Source of the DNA: Bradyrhizobium commune
GTDB lineage: Bacteria > Pseudomonadota > Alphaproteobacteria > Rhizobiales > Xanthobacteraceae
DNA: 64,000 nucleotides
Direction: 5' to 3'
Assembly (NCBI RefSeq): GCF_015624505.1
Contig: NZ_CP061379.1
Coordinates: 2,294,001-2,358,000, forward strand
Shown: positions 36,699-45,050 of the stretch, piece by piece
How the letters are laid out: every line of letters starts with the position of its first letter
How positions within the stretch are numbered: position 1 is the first letter of the stretch
The notes under the pieces: generated by a model
The model's input: the letters and a program-made list of their open reading frames with translations, nothing else
Databases searched by the model: none
What the model was told of the DNA's origin: nothing
Made by a program: the position numbers and the translations under genes

Positions 36699-36800
36699 AT
36701 GCTTTCGGTAGACCAGTTCTTGCGGTTCATCAGCGTGCCGGCCGTGTTCGCGGCCTTCATCATCGCGTCGCAGATCTCGGCGGCGCTGTCGCCGGTCTAG
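36699..36800 (+). CDS. Possible 33-residue membrane peptide
   Basis: MLSVDQFLRFISVPAVFAAF and a further short hydrophobic part form one membrane helix. GGGGGGA lies seven bases upstream of the ATG, a good ribosome site. The frame overlaps the end of the convergent Nramp gene by four bases. Protein function unknown. Confidence 0.4.
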   Translation: MLSVDQFLRFISVPAVFAAFIIASQISAALSPV

Positions 36801-38113
36801 CCGAGCACGGACGAGCCGAGCAGAGCGAGCACGGCGAGCGCCATCAGCGCGGTGCCGAGCCAGCCCAAAGCGACGAGCCATGACCGCGCCTTGAAGCGGC
36901 CCATGATCGTGGCATTCGAGACGATCAGCATCATCATCGCCATGATCGGCACCGCGACGATGCCGTTGATCACGGCGCTCCACACCAGCATGTGGATCGA
37001 GTCGATCCCGGTGAAACCGAGGCCGAAGCCGATGATGGTTGCGGCCGCGATGATGGTGTAGAAGCCGGCCGCCTTCTCGGGGCGAGCCTCCAGCGTCGCG
37101 CGCCAGCCGAAAATCTCCGCAACGCCATAAGCCGCCGAGCCCGCCAGCACCGGGATCGCCAGCAGGCCCGTGCCGATGATGCCGAGCGCGAACAGTGCAA
37201 AGGTGAAGTCGCCGGCGAGCGGCCGCAGCGCCTCGGCGGCCTGCGTCGCCGAATTGATGTTGGTGACGCCGTTGGCGTTGAGCACCGAGGCCGTGGTCAG
37301 AATGATGAAGTAGGCGATGCCGTTCGACAGCAGCATGCCGAGGATGGTGTCGGCCTTGATGCGGGCGATCTCGGGATCGCCGCCGCTGGGCAGATCGCGC
37401 AGCGGCTTGTCGCGCTTGCCCTGGTTCATCTCCTCGACCTCTTGCGAGGCCTGCCAGAAGAACAAATAAGGGCTGATGGTGGTGCCGAGCACGGCGACCA
37501 CCATCATGAGATAATCGGCGTTGACGGTCGCCTTCGGCCACACGGTCGCAAGCAGCGCGGTGCTCCAGGGGATTTTCACCGTAAAGGCGGTCGCGACATA
37601 GGCAAACAGCGTCAGCGTCAGGAATTTCAGCACCGGCGAATAGCGCCGATAGGGCAGGAAGACCTGGAGGATCGTCGAGCCGGCCGCGAAGATCAGCGCA
37701 TGCTCGTGGTTGAGCCCGCCGATCACCAGCGACAGCGATTCCGCCATCGCGGCGATGTCGGCGGCGATGTTGAAGGTGTTCGCGGCAACGAGCAGCGCGA
37801 CCAGCCCGAGCACCAGCCAGCGCGGCGCGAGCGCCATGACGTTGGCAGCGAGTCCCTTGCCGGTGACCCGGCCGATCTGCGCGCTCACGAGCTGGATCGC
37901 GATCATGAACGGCGTGGTCAAAAACACCGTCCAGAGCAGGCCGTAGCCGAATTGCGCGCCGGCCTGCGAATAAGTGGCGATGCCCGACGGATCGTCGTCG
38001 GCCGCGCCCGTGATCAGGCCGGGGCCCAGCCGTCGCAGCAGCATCGGCCCCGACTTCGTCGGCGCGACGACACTGTCGTGTCTGGAGGGGCGGCGTTTTG
38101 ACCGGTTCGACAA
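36797..38113 (-). CDS. Nramp-family divalent metal transporter, DPSG clade
   Basis: 438 residues, 11-12 membrane helices. The first-helix motif that binds metal in Nramp proteins is DPGN; here it is DDDPSGIATYSQAG (about 40-53). The sixth-helix MPH motif is not found; the region reads GMLLSNGIAYFIILTTAS. These changes place it in the Nramp-related group, some members of which carry Mg2+ rather than Mn2+/Fe2+. A short N-terminal basic tail precedes the first helix. Transport direction and substrate are inferred from the family. Confidence 0.88.
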   Translation of the reverse strand: MSNRSKRRPSRHDSVVAPTKSGPMLLRRLGPGLITGAADDDPSGIATYSQAGAQFGYGLLWTVFLTTPFMIAIQLVSAQIGRVTGKGLAANVMALAPRWLVLGLVALLVAANTFNIAADIAAMAESLSLVIGGLNHEHALIFAAGSTILQVFLPYRRYSPVLKFLTLTLFAYVATAFTVKIPWSTALLATVWPKATVNADYLMMVVAVLGTTISPYLFFWQASQEVEEMNQGKRDKPLRDLPSGGDPEIARIKADTILGMLLSNGIAYFIILTTASVLNANGVTNINSATQAAEALRPLAGDFTFALFALGIIGTGLLAIPVLAGSAAYGVAEIFGWRATLEARPEKAAGFYTIIAAATIIGFGLGFTGIDSIHMLVWSAVINGIVAVPIMAMMMLIVSNATIMGRFKARSWLVALGWLGTALMALAVLALLGSSVLG

Positions 38114-38208
38114 GGCGTTCTTTCCGGAATTACGAATTCAGGGCACAAGCCCCATCATAGCCGGAAAGTTCCATTGCCGCATGACAAGCCGACGCCTGCG
38201 GCGCGCGG

Positions 38209-38290
38209 TTTGACTCGTCGGGCAAAACACCTGTAGATTGCTACCATCGAAAAATCGTCGAGCCCGCGCCGCCACCGGTCGCGGGCTTTG
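38209..38290 (+). ncRNA. Repeat element A: promoter plus short hairpin-terminated transcript (putative)
   Basis: TTGACT (38210-38215), an 18-base spacer containing CGTCGGGCAAAACACC, and TAGATT (38234-38239) form a promoter-like block. An 8-bp perfect stem AGCCCGCG/CGCGGGCT (38261-38268 with 38280-38287) and a T-rich end follow. This copy is the most diverged in the -10 to start region. The next plus-strand gene (DUF3606) starts 257 bases on. The rest of the gap up to 38546 shows nothing else. Confidence 0.6.
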
Positions 38291-38546
38291 TCGTTCAGGT
38301 CGCCAACCTTCGGGCCGCAAACCTCGCGCGACATGATTGGCCGCGCCCGCGACAGCTCTGCCGGCACATCAGTCCGCGTATCGTCCAGATATTTCCAGCG
38401 GCGACGGAACGTCCGCCCACCACGCAGGTTGATTCTGCGGCGACGGAATCTTCGCAAGCCGCGGGACAGTCCCCATCGCGACGAAGGCGGCGTCACGCCC
38501 GCCTTGTCGCGGTCCGCCGCTCCCTCCTCGTCTTGAAAGAAAGCTC

Positions 38547-38738
38547 ATGAACAGGCCCCGGCCGACCTATTTCCGCAATGCGATCGATCTGCGCGACAAG
38601 GTGCAGGTCAAGGTCTTGCGCAAGCGTCTCAATCTGTCGAACGATCAGTTCGCCGAAGTCTTTCGGAAGTCCGGCAATTCGATCTCGGGTATCGCCAAGG
38701 AGGCGGCCGTTTCGAAACCGGGCAAGGTCGTGGCATAG
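38547..38738 (+). CDS. DUF3606-like small protein
   Basis: 63 residues with a central segment DKVQVKVLRKRLNLSNDQFAEVFRK matched to the pattern of DUF3606 proteins, which are about 60 residues and common in rhizobia. The function of the family is unknown. GAAAGAAAG precedes the ATG. Confidence 0.7.
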   Translation: MNRPRPTYFRNAIDLRDKVQVKVLRKRLNLSNDQFAEVFRKSGNSISGIAKEAAVSKPGKVVA

Positions 38739-38832
38739 GCCGCGCGCGGCTTGCCACATTATTTCCGCCGGCCGCGCCGCGGGCCGGAACGAGCCATTAG
38801 TCCGACGATTTTCTCGTCAGGAGGAAACCCCG

Positions 38833-39081
38833 ATGAAAACAGCAACCCTGACTTTGGCAATTTTGCTCGCGCTCCCGGCCGGCTATGCGTCGGCCCACAG
38901 CACCAGGCACAGCCACCATCACGGCTGGTTCAGTTCGTTTGGCATGATGCACGGCCCGGGCCGCACCGCGGCGCGGACTGATCCCAATGGCACGGCAGGC
39001 GGCCCGACCAGTGTCAGCGGCACCGGCTCGTCGAAATTCGGCGGCCAGATTCCCGGCGCGCCCGCGGCGGCACGGCAATAG
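38833..39081 (+). CDS. Small exported His/Gly-rich protein
   Basis: 82 residues: signal peptide (LTLAILLALPAGYASA), then a histidine-rich stretch HSTRHSHHHGW and a Gly/Thr/Ser-rich tail ending in PAAARQ. CAGGAGG lies eight bases upstream of the ATG, a strong ribosome site. The histidines could bind metal, but no function is known. Confidence 0.72.
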   Translation: MKTATLTLAILLALPAGYASAHSTRHSHHHGWFSSFGMMHGPGRTAARTDPNGTAGGPTSVSGTGSSKFGGQIPGAPAAARQ

Positions 39082-39152
39082 AGTCAAAACAGCCGACTGT
39101 AGCGCTTCGGGCGTGCCGGCGCCCGTCACGGATGTCGGCCGCTTCTCGCGTC

Positions 39153-39338
39153 CTATTTGACGCTGACGAACATGCCCCAGGCGGCTGCGAGCGCGGCGCC
39201 GGTGAAGACGATGATAGGGCTGTCGCAGAACGCGCTGCCATAGCTGCACACGTCCGCGCCGAACTGGCCGAGCTCGTGATGGCTCGCCGAGTAGAACATT
39301 CCTGAAAGTCCGAGCAATGCGGCGGCGACGTAATACAT
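39153..39338 (-). CDS. Small two-helix membrane protein
   Basis: 61 residues: YYVAAALLGLSGMFYSAS, a short loop with two cysteines (DVCSYGSAFC), and IVFTGAALAAAWGMFVSV. GAGGAG lies upstream of the ATG. No family recognised. Confidence 0.6.
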   Translation of the reverse strand: MYYVAAALLGLSGMFYSASHHELGQFGADVCSYGSAFCDSPIIVFTGAALAAAWGMFVSVK

Positions 39339-39424
39339 CGCGCATCTCCTCAGAATGCGTGCGTGCCAGCGTGGCGCGAACAGATTTCAGTCAGCCGAAT
39401 CCACATCCCTGCATTTAATTAAAG

Positions 39425-39470
39425 TTTGACCCGTCGGGCAAAACACCGGCACAATGGCATCGTCGGGATG
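39425..39470 (+). promoter_or_regulatory. Repeat element B: promoter part only
   Basis: TTGACC (39426-39431), 18-base spacer with CGTCGGGCAAAACACCGG and CACAAT (39450-39455). The downstream TGGCATCGTCGG matches the other copies but the hairpin-terminator is absent. The ABC-type binding protein gene starts 37 bases after the -10, so this copy looks like its working promoter. Confidence 0.65.
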
Positions 39471-39492
39471 TGCACGCGCGCTGGATCGTGAG

Positions 39493-40470
39493 ATGAAGCG
39501 AAGGCGGTTCTTGAATCTCCTCGTGGGTGCCGCGGCCGCGGGACCTATCAAGGTCGGTGCACAACAATCCGCCAGGCAACCGGTGATCGGCTTCCTCGTG
39601 GCGGGGACGGAGGCCTCGCACGGGGCGTGGGTGGCCGCGTTCGCGCGGCGCCTGTCGGAGCTCGGATGGACCGATGGGCGCAATGTCACGATCGCGTACA
39701 AATGGGCGGCCGGCGACGTCCAGCGCATGGCGGAATTTGCCGCCGAGTTCGTGCGGCAGAAGGTCAACGTCATCGTGACTTCGGCATATGGTGTTGTCGC
39801 AGCCCGGCAGGCAACGTTGACGATCCCGATTGTATTTGCTTCTTACGGCGATGCCGTCGCCAATGGCTTCGCTGCGAGCCTGTCCCGGCCTGGTGGAAAT
39901 GTGACGGGGCTGTCGATCCAGCCGGGCGAGCTCAGCAGCAAGCGTCTTGAATTGTTGAGGGAAGTGATCCCGGGTGTCCGCCGTCTCGCCGCGCTGGTCA
40001 ACGTCAATTACGCAGGGCTCAAGCAGGAGGTCGCCGGAATCCGGGCCGCCTCCACGCGGATGAACATTGACGTCGATCTGATCGAGATCGAAAAGGCTGA
40101 CGACATTGGGCCCGCGCTGTCCAAGCTCGCGGGCCAAACGGACGCCCTCTATGTCTACAGCGAGCCTCTCACCAATGCCAACAGGGCTCAGATCATCGCC
40201 GCGGCCACCGCTGCAAAAATCCCCACCATCTTCGGGTTCAGGGAGTTCGTCGACGCAGGAGGCTTGATTTCATATGGCCCGAACTTCGTCGAGCTTTTCT
40301 CACGTGCTGCGGAGTTCACGGACAAGATCCTGCGTGGCGCAACGCCGGCGGATATGCCGATCGAGCTGCCGGTCAAGTTCGACCTCATCATCAACCTCAA
40401 GGCAGCCAGGGCGATCGGTCTTGCCATTTCGGAAAACGTTCTGACGCGGGCCGACGAGGTGATCGAATGA
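39493..40470 (+). CDS. ABC transporter substrate-binding protein (DUF534/TrpX-like)
   Basis: 325 residues. The N-terminus MKRRRFLNLLVGAAAAGP is a Tat-like or Sec export signal. The mature part has the type-1 periplasmic binding fold of the ABC_sub_bind family: PVIGFLVAGTEASH, LSELGWTDGRNVTIAYKWA, PIVFASYGDAVANGF, SRPGGNVTGLS. Such proteins are often orphans in Bradyrhizobium, without permease and ATPase genes beside them, as here. The start at 39493 is set by the signal peptide; it is driven by repeat element B. Ligand unknown. Confidence 0.88.
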   Translation: MKRRRFLNLLVGAAAAGPIKVGAQQSARQPVIGFLVAGTEASHGAWVAAFARRLSELGWTDGRNVTIAYKWAAGDVQRMAEFAAEFVRQKVNVIVTSAYGVVAARQATLTIPIVFASYGDAVANGFAASLSRPGGNVTGLSIQPGELSSKRLELLREVIPGVRRLAALVNVNYAGLKQEVAGIRAASTRMNIDVDLIEIEKADDIGPALSKLAGQTDALYVYSEPLTNANRAQIIAAATAAKIPTIFGFREFVDAGGLISYGPNFVELFSRAAEFTDKILRGATPADMPIELPVKFDLIINLKAARAIGLAISENVLTRADEVIE

Positions 40471-40519
40471 GCCGAAATGATCGAGCCCTGCCGCTCCGCT
40501 CGCGGCTCACGCATGGCCG

Positions 40520-40858
40520 TCAGACGTCGCCTCTGCGGGGAGGACGCGCCAATGGGAGAACACCGAGAGCTTCGACCGACCCTTCGGCGCGTTGAACGTT
40601 GGCCTTGTCCCCGTTGGCTTCGCGTGCTGCTTCCCGGGCGGTCAAGGAGACCGCTTGCGCAGTGTTTTGAGAACCGTTGCCTGAACCGTTGCGGACGGAG
40701 GTCCTGGACATGTGGTCGAACAGATCCTGCCAACCCTGTTCTCGCGCGGCTTCTTTCGCTCTCTGTCTGCGCGCCTCGCGCGTACGAATATGCTTCCGCT
40801 CTTCCTGGAAGACGCGAAGCGACCAAAGGAATTCGGAGACGATATCGCCGATGCCCAT
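40520..40858 (-). CDS. Hypothetical charged protein
   Basis: 112 residues: GIGDIVSEFLWSLRVFQEERKHIRTRE-type start, a basic helical run (REARRQRAKEAAREQG), then Ser/Asn-rich sequence and a helical end. GGAAGG lies six bases upstream of the ATG. No family recognised. It follows the gene at 40966-41313 on the same strand by 107 bases and may share its transcript. Confidence 0.5.
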   Translation of the reverse strand: MGIGDIVSEFLWSLRVFQEERKHIRTREARRQRAKEAAREQGWQDLFDHMSRTSVRNGSGNGSQNTAQAVSLTAREAAREANGDKANVQRAEGSVEALGVLPLARPPRRGDV

Positions 40859-40965
40859 CTGACCTTCCGCCTGGCGCGCCGCCGGCCCAAAGCTGCCTTG
40901 TGTGAGGCCGCCTTGCGTGAGGCGGCCCTGGACGCGACCATGGGGCGCGGTGAATATCGAGTCAA

Positions 40966-41313
40966 TCAGTTCGGTGTTGGCCGTGCCTCGGCCGGCGCAC
41001 TCTTCGCTGGTGTCGCGGCTTGCCCGGTGACGGCACTTGCGCTTTTGCTGGCGGAGGGTTGGGCCCGGCTCACGATCTTCAGCTTCGAGACCACCTCGGC
41101 ATTGTCCTCGCGCATCATCGTTGCAAAGGCGTCCGCGATCGCATCGATCTTGGCCCGCGAATAGCCGCTGCTGTTGGGATCGAGATCGAAGTCGACTTCG
41201 ACGACCAGCGTTTTGTTGCGGGTCGCTCCTTTGATATCCAGCTCGAAATGGGTTTTCGACACGCCTTCGAGACGCTCGACATAGTCCCTGACCATCGCTT
41301 TGTCTTGGCTCAT
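40966..41313 (-). CDS. Hypothetical protein with C-terminal Ala/Ser/Pro tail
   Basis: 115 residues. The first 80 form an alpha/beta pattern (YVERLEGVSKTHFELDIKG, TLVVEVDFDLDPNSSGYS, IDAIADAFATMMRED); the tail is low-complexity. GGAGG lies upstream of the ATG at 41313. Not recognised. Part of a two-gene minus-strand set. Confidence 0.65.
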   Translation of the reverse strand: MSQDKAMVRDYVERLEGVSKTHFELDIKGATRNKTLVVEVDFDLDPNSSGYSRAKIDAIADAFATMMREDNAEVVSKLKIVSRAQPSASKSASAVTGQAATPAKSAPAEARPTPN

Positions 41314-41520
41314 GAAATCCTCCCGGGATTGAGGGTGTGGGATCGTCTTGTGCGGACCATTTGAACCCACGGCGGCCAGCTTCGTTCCAAGCGCGCTTGA
41401 ACCTGCATCCTGCCCGGCCACACCAAATCCAGGCAGAACGCATGTGACGGCTTCTGTGACCTTGCCCGACGGGCCGCACAGCCTGATCATCGCCTCGGAA
41501 CGTGACGCACGGATGCTCGC

Positions 41521-41787
41521 ATGAACATTCTCGTTGACATCGGCTTCCGCGCCGCTTCGGCCTCGCTGTGTGTCTCGTTTGGCCGCCGGGTCTGGTCCGG
41601 CCTCGCCGCGAGACAGATCCAGTCCTGGCAAAGGCCCAGCATCTTTGATCTGTTTCAGGAACGGAAGCCGCCGGTCTATCAGAGGGATGCCGAGCCGGTC
41701 GGCTTCTGGATGCAGATCTGCCTCCAGGGCGGCGCCGCGGCCATGGGCCTCGTGAGTGCGATTGTCGGATGGCATCCGAACGGCTGA
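41521..41787 (+). CDS. Small membrane protein, paralogue 1
   Basis: 88 residues ending in FWMQICLQGGAAAMGLVSAIVGWHPNG-type sequence (split here as FWMQIC, GGAAAMGLVSAIVGWHPNG). The next gene encodes the same tail pattern (YWMQMGGTAFGAVLCLVGAI then IGWQPNG). One C-terminal membrane helix and an N-terminal hydrophobic part. Function unknown. Confidence 0.6.
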   Translation: MNILVDIGFRAASASLCVSFGRRVWSGLAARQIQSWQRPSIFDLFQERKPPVYQRDAEPVGFWMQICLQGGAAAMGLVSAIVGWHPNG

Positions 41788-41907
41788 GCCATTGAACCGG
41801 TATCCGCTCCGGCCACACCAAATCGGGCAGAGCTATTGCCAAGAGCCTGCCGATCGATGGGCGGTACGGCTGGTCGTCGATGCAGGACGTCGTGGACGGA
41901 TATTCGC

Positions 41908-42168
41908 ATGAACCCCGCGCTTGATCTCGCCTATCGCCTCGTCGTGCTCGGGCTCAGCGTCTATTGGGCTCGCAAGGCGTGGCTTGGCTATGTCGAGCGC
42001 AAGATCCTGTTCATCAGCGACGACTGGCTGGACTGGTCGCGCTGGTCGCGGCAGGAGTTTGACCGCGACACCATGCCGATCCGCTACTGGATGCAGATGG
42101 GAGGCACCGCGTTCGGCGCGGTGCTCTGCCTCGTCGGCGCGATCATCGGCTGGCAGCCGAACGGCTGA
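41908..42168 (+). CDS. Small membrane protein, paralogue 2
   Basis: 86 residues: N-terminal helix LDLAYRLVVLGLSVYWARKA, a Trp/Asp-rich loop (DDWLDWSRWSRQEFDRD), and a C-terminal helix ending GWQPNG. It is a tandem duplicate of the preceding gene; both are also preceded by the same short block CCGGCCACACCAAATC. Function unknown. Confidence 0.68.
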   Translation: MNPALDLAYRLVVLGLSVYWARKAWLGYVERKILFISDDWLDWSRWSRQEFDRDTMPIRYWMQMGGTAFGAVLCLVGAIIGWQPNG

Positions 42169-42205
42169 GCGGCCGCCGATGGACCGCGAGCGGACAGCTG
42201 CGACC

Positions 42206-42784
42206 TCACGCCGCCTGCAGGATCAACTCGCTCACGCGATCCGATGCATCGAGCATGACGAAGTGCCCAACGTCCGGCAGTTCGAATGTGGTCCAGGATT
42301 TATCGCCCTTGCAATCTGCGAGCGCCTTGTCAAAGGACGGCAGCGGATATCTGGGGAGGCGGATGTATGTCTTCTTCGCCACCTTTTGCAGCGCCCCGGT
42401 CAGCTTGACCGGCTGGAGATAGGCGCCGACGGGATGCGGAGTAGCTTTGGATTCGACGAAGGCCCGATCTCGCTCGGCAACGACGGCGTCGCTCGAAATC
42501 TTCACCAATCCGCGAACGCCGGGTTCGCCCTTGTCGACGGCCACCTGTATGGCCTTGCGAACCGCCTCGGCCGCGGTGTCCGCCGGCCTTTGTCCGTCGG
42601 CTGGAATGAAGGCATCAAGCCATACGATCGACGAGACGCGATCGCCGATGCTTTCGAGTGCGCCCGAACCGACATAGCCCGCCAAGGACCACGCCACGAG
42701 GCAGACGTTCTCGAGACTCTCCCATTTGATCAGGTTGACGACGTCGGCGATGTGGGTGTCCAGATTGATGTCCTTGCTCAGCAC
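42206..42784 (-). pseudogene. 5'-truncated alpha/beta hydrolase
   Basis: 192 codons begin at DINLDTHIADVVNLIKWE, which in full-length members of this esterase family lies about 60 residues from the N-terminus, so the HGAW oxyanion segment is lost. The nucleophile elbow is also changed: LVAWSLAGYVG where relatives have GHSYGG. The C-terminal catalytic histidine region (LPDVGHFVML) is intact. Upstream sequence in all frames does not restore the missing part. I take it as a decaying gene. Confidence 0.7.
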
Positions 42785-42915
42785 CTGACTGTCGGCGGGT
42801 TGCGGCCCGAAGGATATCCGCGCAACGACGCACGGCCAAGGTCCGCGCCTGTCTTGGCAAGGCTCGCCATGGTGCCACTCGCACCGGAAGATTTCGTCAC
42901 CCGATCGGGTGAAAT

Positions 42916-43161
42916 TCAGCGCGCGGTGGATCGCACGCCGCGCGGATCGATCGAGCGGTGCGAGGCGACGTAGTCGATCTCGCCGCGCGTGATGCCGAGG
43001 TCCTGCAAATCGCGGTCATTCAGGCCGGACAAATCGGCACGCAGCTGATCGCGTTCGCGCCAGTCCTGAAAGGCGCGCAAATATTTTCTGAGAGGGCGGA
43101 ACAGGCGCCACGCCGATGCGGTCGGCTGGGTCGAACCCGTTCTGCTGATGATCGTGCTCAT
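42916..43161 (-). CDS. DUF1127 protein
   Basis: 81 residues. The C-terminal DUF1127 motif is clear: WRERDQLRADLSGLNDRDL and DLGITRGEIDYVA. These small arginine-rich proteins are common in alphaproteobacteria and, in Agrobacterium, affect phosphate and carbon metabolism and RNA turnover. GGAG lies eight bases upstream of the ATG. Confidence 0.85.
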   Translation of the reverse strand: MSTIISRTGSTQPTASAWRLFRPLRKYLRAFQDWRERDQLRADLSGLNDRDLQDLGITRGEIDYVASHRSIDPRGVRSTAR

Positions 43162-43465
43162 GGCAGCGCTCCAATTCGGCAATGACTTCAAAATGATCTG
43201 CCCGCGACGTCGCAGCCGGGGCCAGCCTGTCATGTTCTAAAATGGCGTTTGGGTCTCGTCGCAATCCGGGCTCTCGGTCGACCGGATTGAAAATGGCGCG
43301 CTGCCTTCAGGCAGCCGCGCAACGGACCCGCTATCGGATCGAGGATACTGCGCCGGCGCTGTTCGGTGTGTGAACTGGCTTACATCCGCGCAAACGTTTC
43401 CGCTCGCGAGTTCTTGTACGGCGATGATGTAGACAACCTGACGGTGTTTTTCTAAGCTCTGCATC
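43162..43465. other. Intergenic, divergent upstream regions
   Basis: 304 bases between the DUF1127 gene (minus) and the membrane protein at 43466 (plus). No small gene, hairpin or repeat seen. Confidence 0.45.
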
Positions 43466-44077
43466 ATGGCTGATCCGGCAACGGCATTTGATGCTTTCAA
43501 GGCGTGCCTCGATCAAATTCCGGCATCGGGAAGCCGTGCCTACACGATCGCCAAGGATTTTCAGCCCTTGATCGCGGCGGCGGTTGCGCTCCTCGTTGGC
43601 GTGGCAGCCTGGATCAAGTTGAGAGAAGACCGCAGAGTGGCCGAACTGGCCGACAGGGAAAAGAAGAAGGCGCTTTATTGGCTTGCGCACACCGAAGCAG
43701 GCATCGGCGGCTACAACGCAGAAACGCTGAAAAAGGAAATCGACAAGTGGATCGAAGACCATCCTGCCGAGGATGCGGTCGTCGATGCCGGTATTCAGAG
43801 GAATTGGCAGCTGCAAGTCGGTCGGCTTGCGTCGGAAGAATATGAGATGGCGTACCAGCAGCTCTCCGTCTTCCCGCTCGCGGCATTCGATTCGATCCGC
43901 ATGCTCAATGCCTACAACCAAAACTTGCGCATACTGGCTTCCGACACGACCATTCCGGGTTTTTCGGCGAAATATCTGTCGTACCTGCTCAACGATGTGA
44001 TCAAGTATTCGTCGGACCTCGAGAAGGTGCTGGCGCCTTTGGTGGCAAATTTCACCTGGAAAGAACGGAAGCTTTGA
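43466..44077 (+). CDS. Membrane-anchored helical protein, family shared with 60959-61519
   Basis: 203 residues. An N-terminal motif AKDFQPLIAAAVALLVGVAA is the start of a membrane helix; the rest is soluble and helical (KKKALYWLAHTEAGIGGYN, YQQLSVFPLAAFDSIRMLN). The gene at 60959 encodes a protein with the same layout: KDFQPSLAAGIALAAAALA and WQRLSMLPIEAMAPLEKAR. Both are in accessory DNA. Function unknown; membrane immunity-type proteins have such a form. Confidence 0.65.
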   Translation: MADPATAFDAFKACLDQIPASGSRAYTIAKDFQPLIAAAVALLVGVAAWIKLREDRRVAELADREKKKALYWLAHTEAGIGGYNAETLKKEIDKWIEDHPAEDAVVDAGIQRNWQLQVGRLASEEYEMAYQQLSVFPLAAFDSIRMLNAYNQNLRILASDTTIPGFSAKYLSYLLNDVIKYSSDLEKVLAPLVANFTWKERKL

Positions 44078-44133
44078 AGTTGGTTCGGCTTCCAGTGACC
44101 CAGTTGGCTCTACCGAGTGCATTGGAGAATGAT

Positions 44134-44481
44134 ATGGGTGAGGCCGATAAACCCGACGTCAGCCTTCCGAGAAATGAAGCAGAGCGCAAAAGCTTCATCC
44201 GAGACCATCTGCTAACAAGAACTGCGGATCAAATTGCGGATGCCCGTTATACCGGTGAGTGGGGGCGCTACAATAGAGACCCTGCCAAGAGCAGTTGGAA
44301 GGTCAGACAAGCCAACCGGTACCTGACCGAACGCGATCGACGGCGAGCTCTTCTCTGGGTAACTGTGGGCATCTGGGTCGGCGTTGTCGCAGTTGTTGTC
44401 GCCATCTTGGCGATGCCGGTCAAGGATAGTCTGTTATGCCGGTTGTCCGGCAAGTACATTCCGTTTTGTCATGGTGGCTAG
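44134..44481 (+). CDS. Small membrane protein
   Basis: 115 residues: hydrophilic N-part (LPRNEAERKSFIRDHLLTRT, WKVRQANRYLTERDRRRA) and one C-terminal membrane helix (VGIWVGVVAVVVAILAM). GGAG lies eight bases before the ATG at 44134; a TTG at 44074 would overlap the preceding gene. Function unknown; probably co-transcribed with the gene at 43466. Confidence 0.65.
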   Translation: MGEADKPDVSLPRNEAERKSFIRDHLLTRTADQIADARYTGEWGRYNRDPAKSSWKVRQANRYLTERDRRRALLWVTVGIWVGVVAVVVAILAMPVKDSLLCRLSGKYIPFCHGG

Positions 44482-44641
44482 ACGCCCCGCAGCAAGCGGC
44501 CGAGATTGTCTCGTGGCCGTTGGCGAGGCGCGAAATGGTCATTTTCGCCCCGACGAAACAGTTCTGAAACACTCCTGAAACCAGATCGTCCTGAACGCCT
44601 TTCCCGCTGGCCCCGACCAACGGAGCGCAAAGGAGACAGGC

Positions 44642-44746
44642 ATGATCCAGGTCGGTTCGAAGGAAGAAGTCGCGTTGCTGCTGGCGCTGTTCGGCACTCA
44701 CACCCAGCCCGTCAGGAAGCCGAAGCCGAAACCGCAGCAGAGCTGA
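44642..44746 (+). CDS. 34-residue protein with strong ribosome site
   Basis: MIQVGSKEEVALLLALFGTH followed by QPVRKPKPKPQQS. AAAGGAGA lies seven bases upstream of the ATG. One short amphipathic or membrane-active helix and a Lys/Pro tail. The next gene starts ten bases after its stop, so the pair is likely co-transcribed. Confidence 0.6.
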   Translation: MIQVGSKEEVALLLALFGTHTQPVRKPKPKPQQS

Positions 44747-44756
44747 GCGAACACCC

Positions 44757-45050
44757 ATGCCGGGTCTGGCCGATTGCCTGAGTTTTTTGCGATTGCTGAT
44801 CGCCAGGGGAGATCCGAAAGGAATCCCGCTGGCCGAAAACGCCATCGACGACTATCTCGCGATGGCGCCGATCAGCGCGCGCCGCTCAGGCCTGCGCACG
44901 CTCCAGCAGGACGCATGGGAGCTGCATGGCACCGCGGTCGGCGTGCAGCGCTCGTTCGCGGAAACGGTGGACGCTTATATCGAGCGGAAGCTCAGCGAAG
45001 AGGAGGGCGGCGCCGCAGGCGAGCGTGCCGCTATTTCAGCGCATCGTTGA
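44757..45050 (+). CDS. Hypothetical protein; 5' half duplicated at 46099
   Basis: 97 residues: GLADCLSFLRLLIARGDPKG, AIDDYLAMAPISARRSGLRT, ETVDAYIERKLSEEEGG. Not recognised. The first 115 bases recur, with a frameshift, at 46099-46210 on the far side of the nuclease gene. Its stop overlaps the end of the convergent nuclease gene by 20 bases. Confidence 0.55.
   Translation: MPGLADCLSFLRLLIARGDPKGIPLAENAIDDYLAMAPISARRSGLRTLQQDAWELHGTAVGVQRSFAETVDAYIERKLSEEEGGAAGERAAISAHR

Noticed and set aside
39454..39492. Upstream ATG for the binding protein
   Set aside because: It would begin inside the promoter element and place extra residues before the export signal; the ATG at 39493 fits the signal peptide.
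40520..41842. 440-codon minus-strand frame
   Set aside because: Its upstream part overlaps the better supported gene 40966-41313 in another frame; only the last 112 codons after a GGAAGG were kept.
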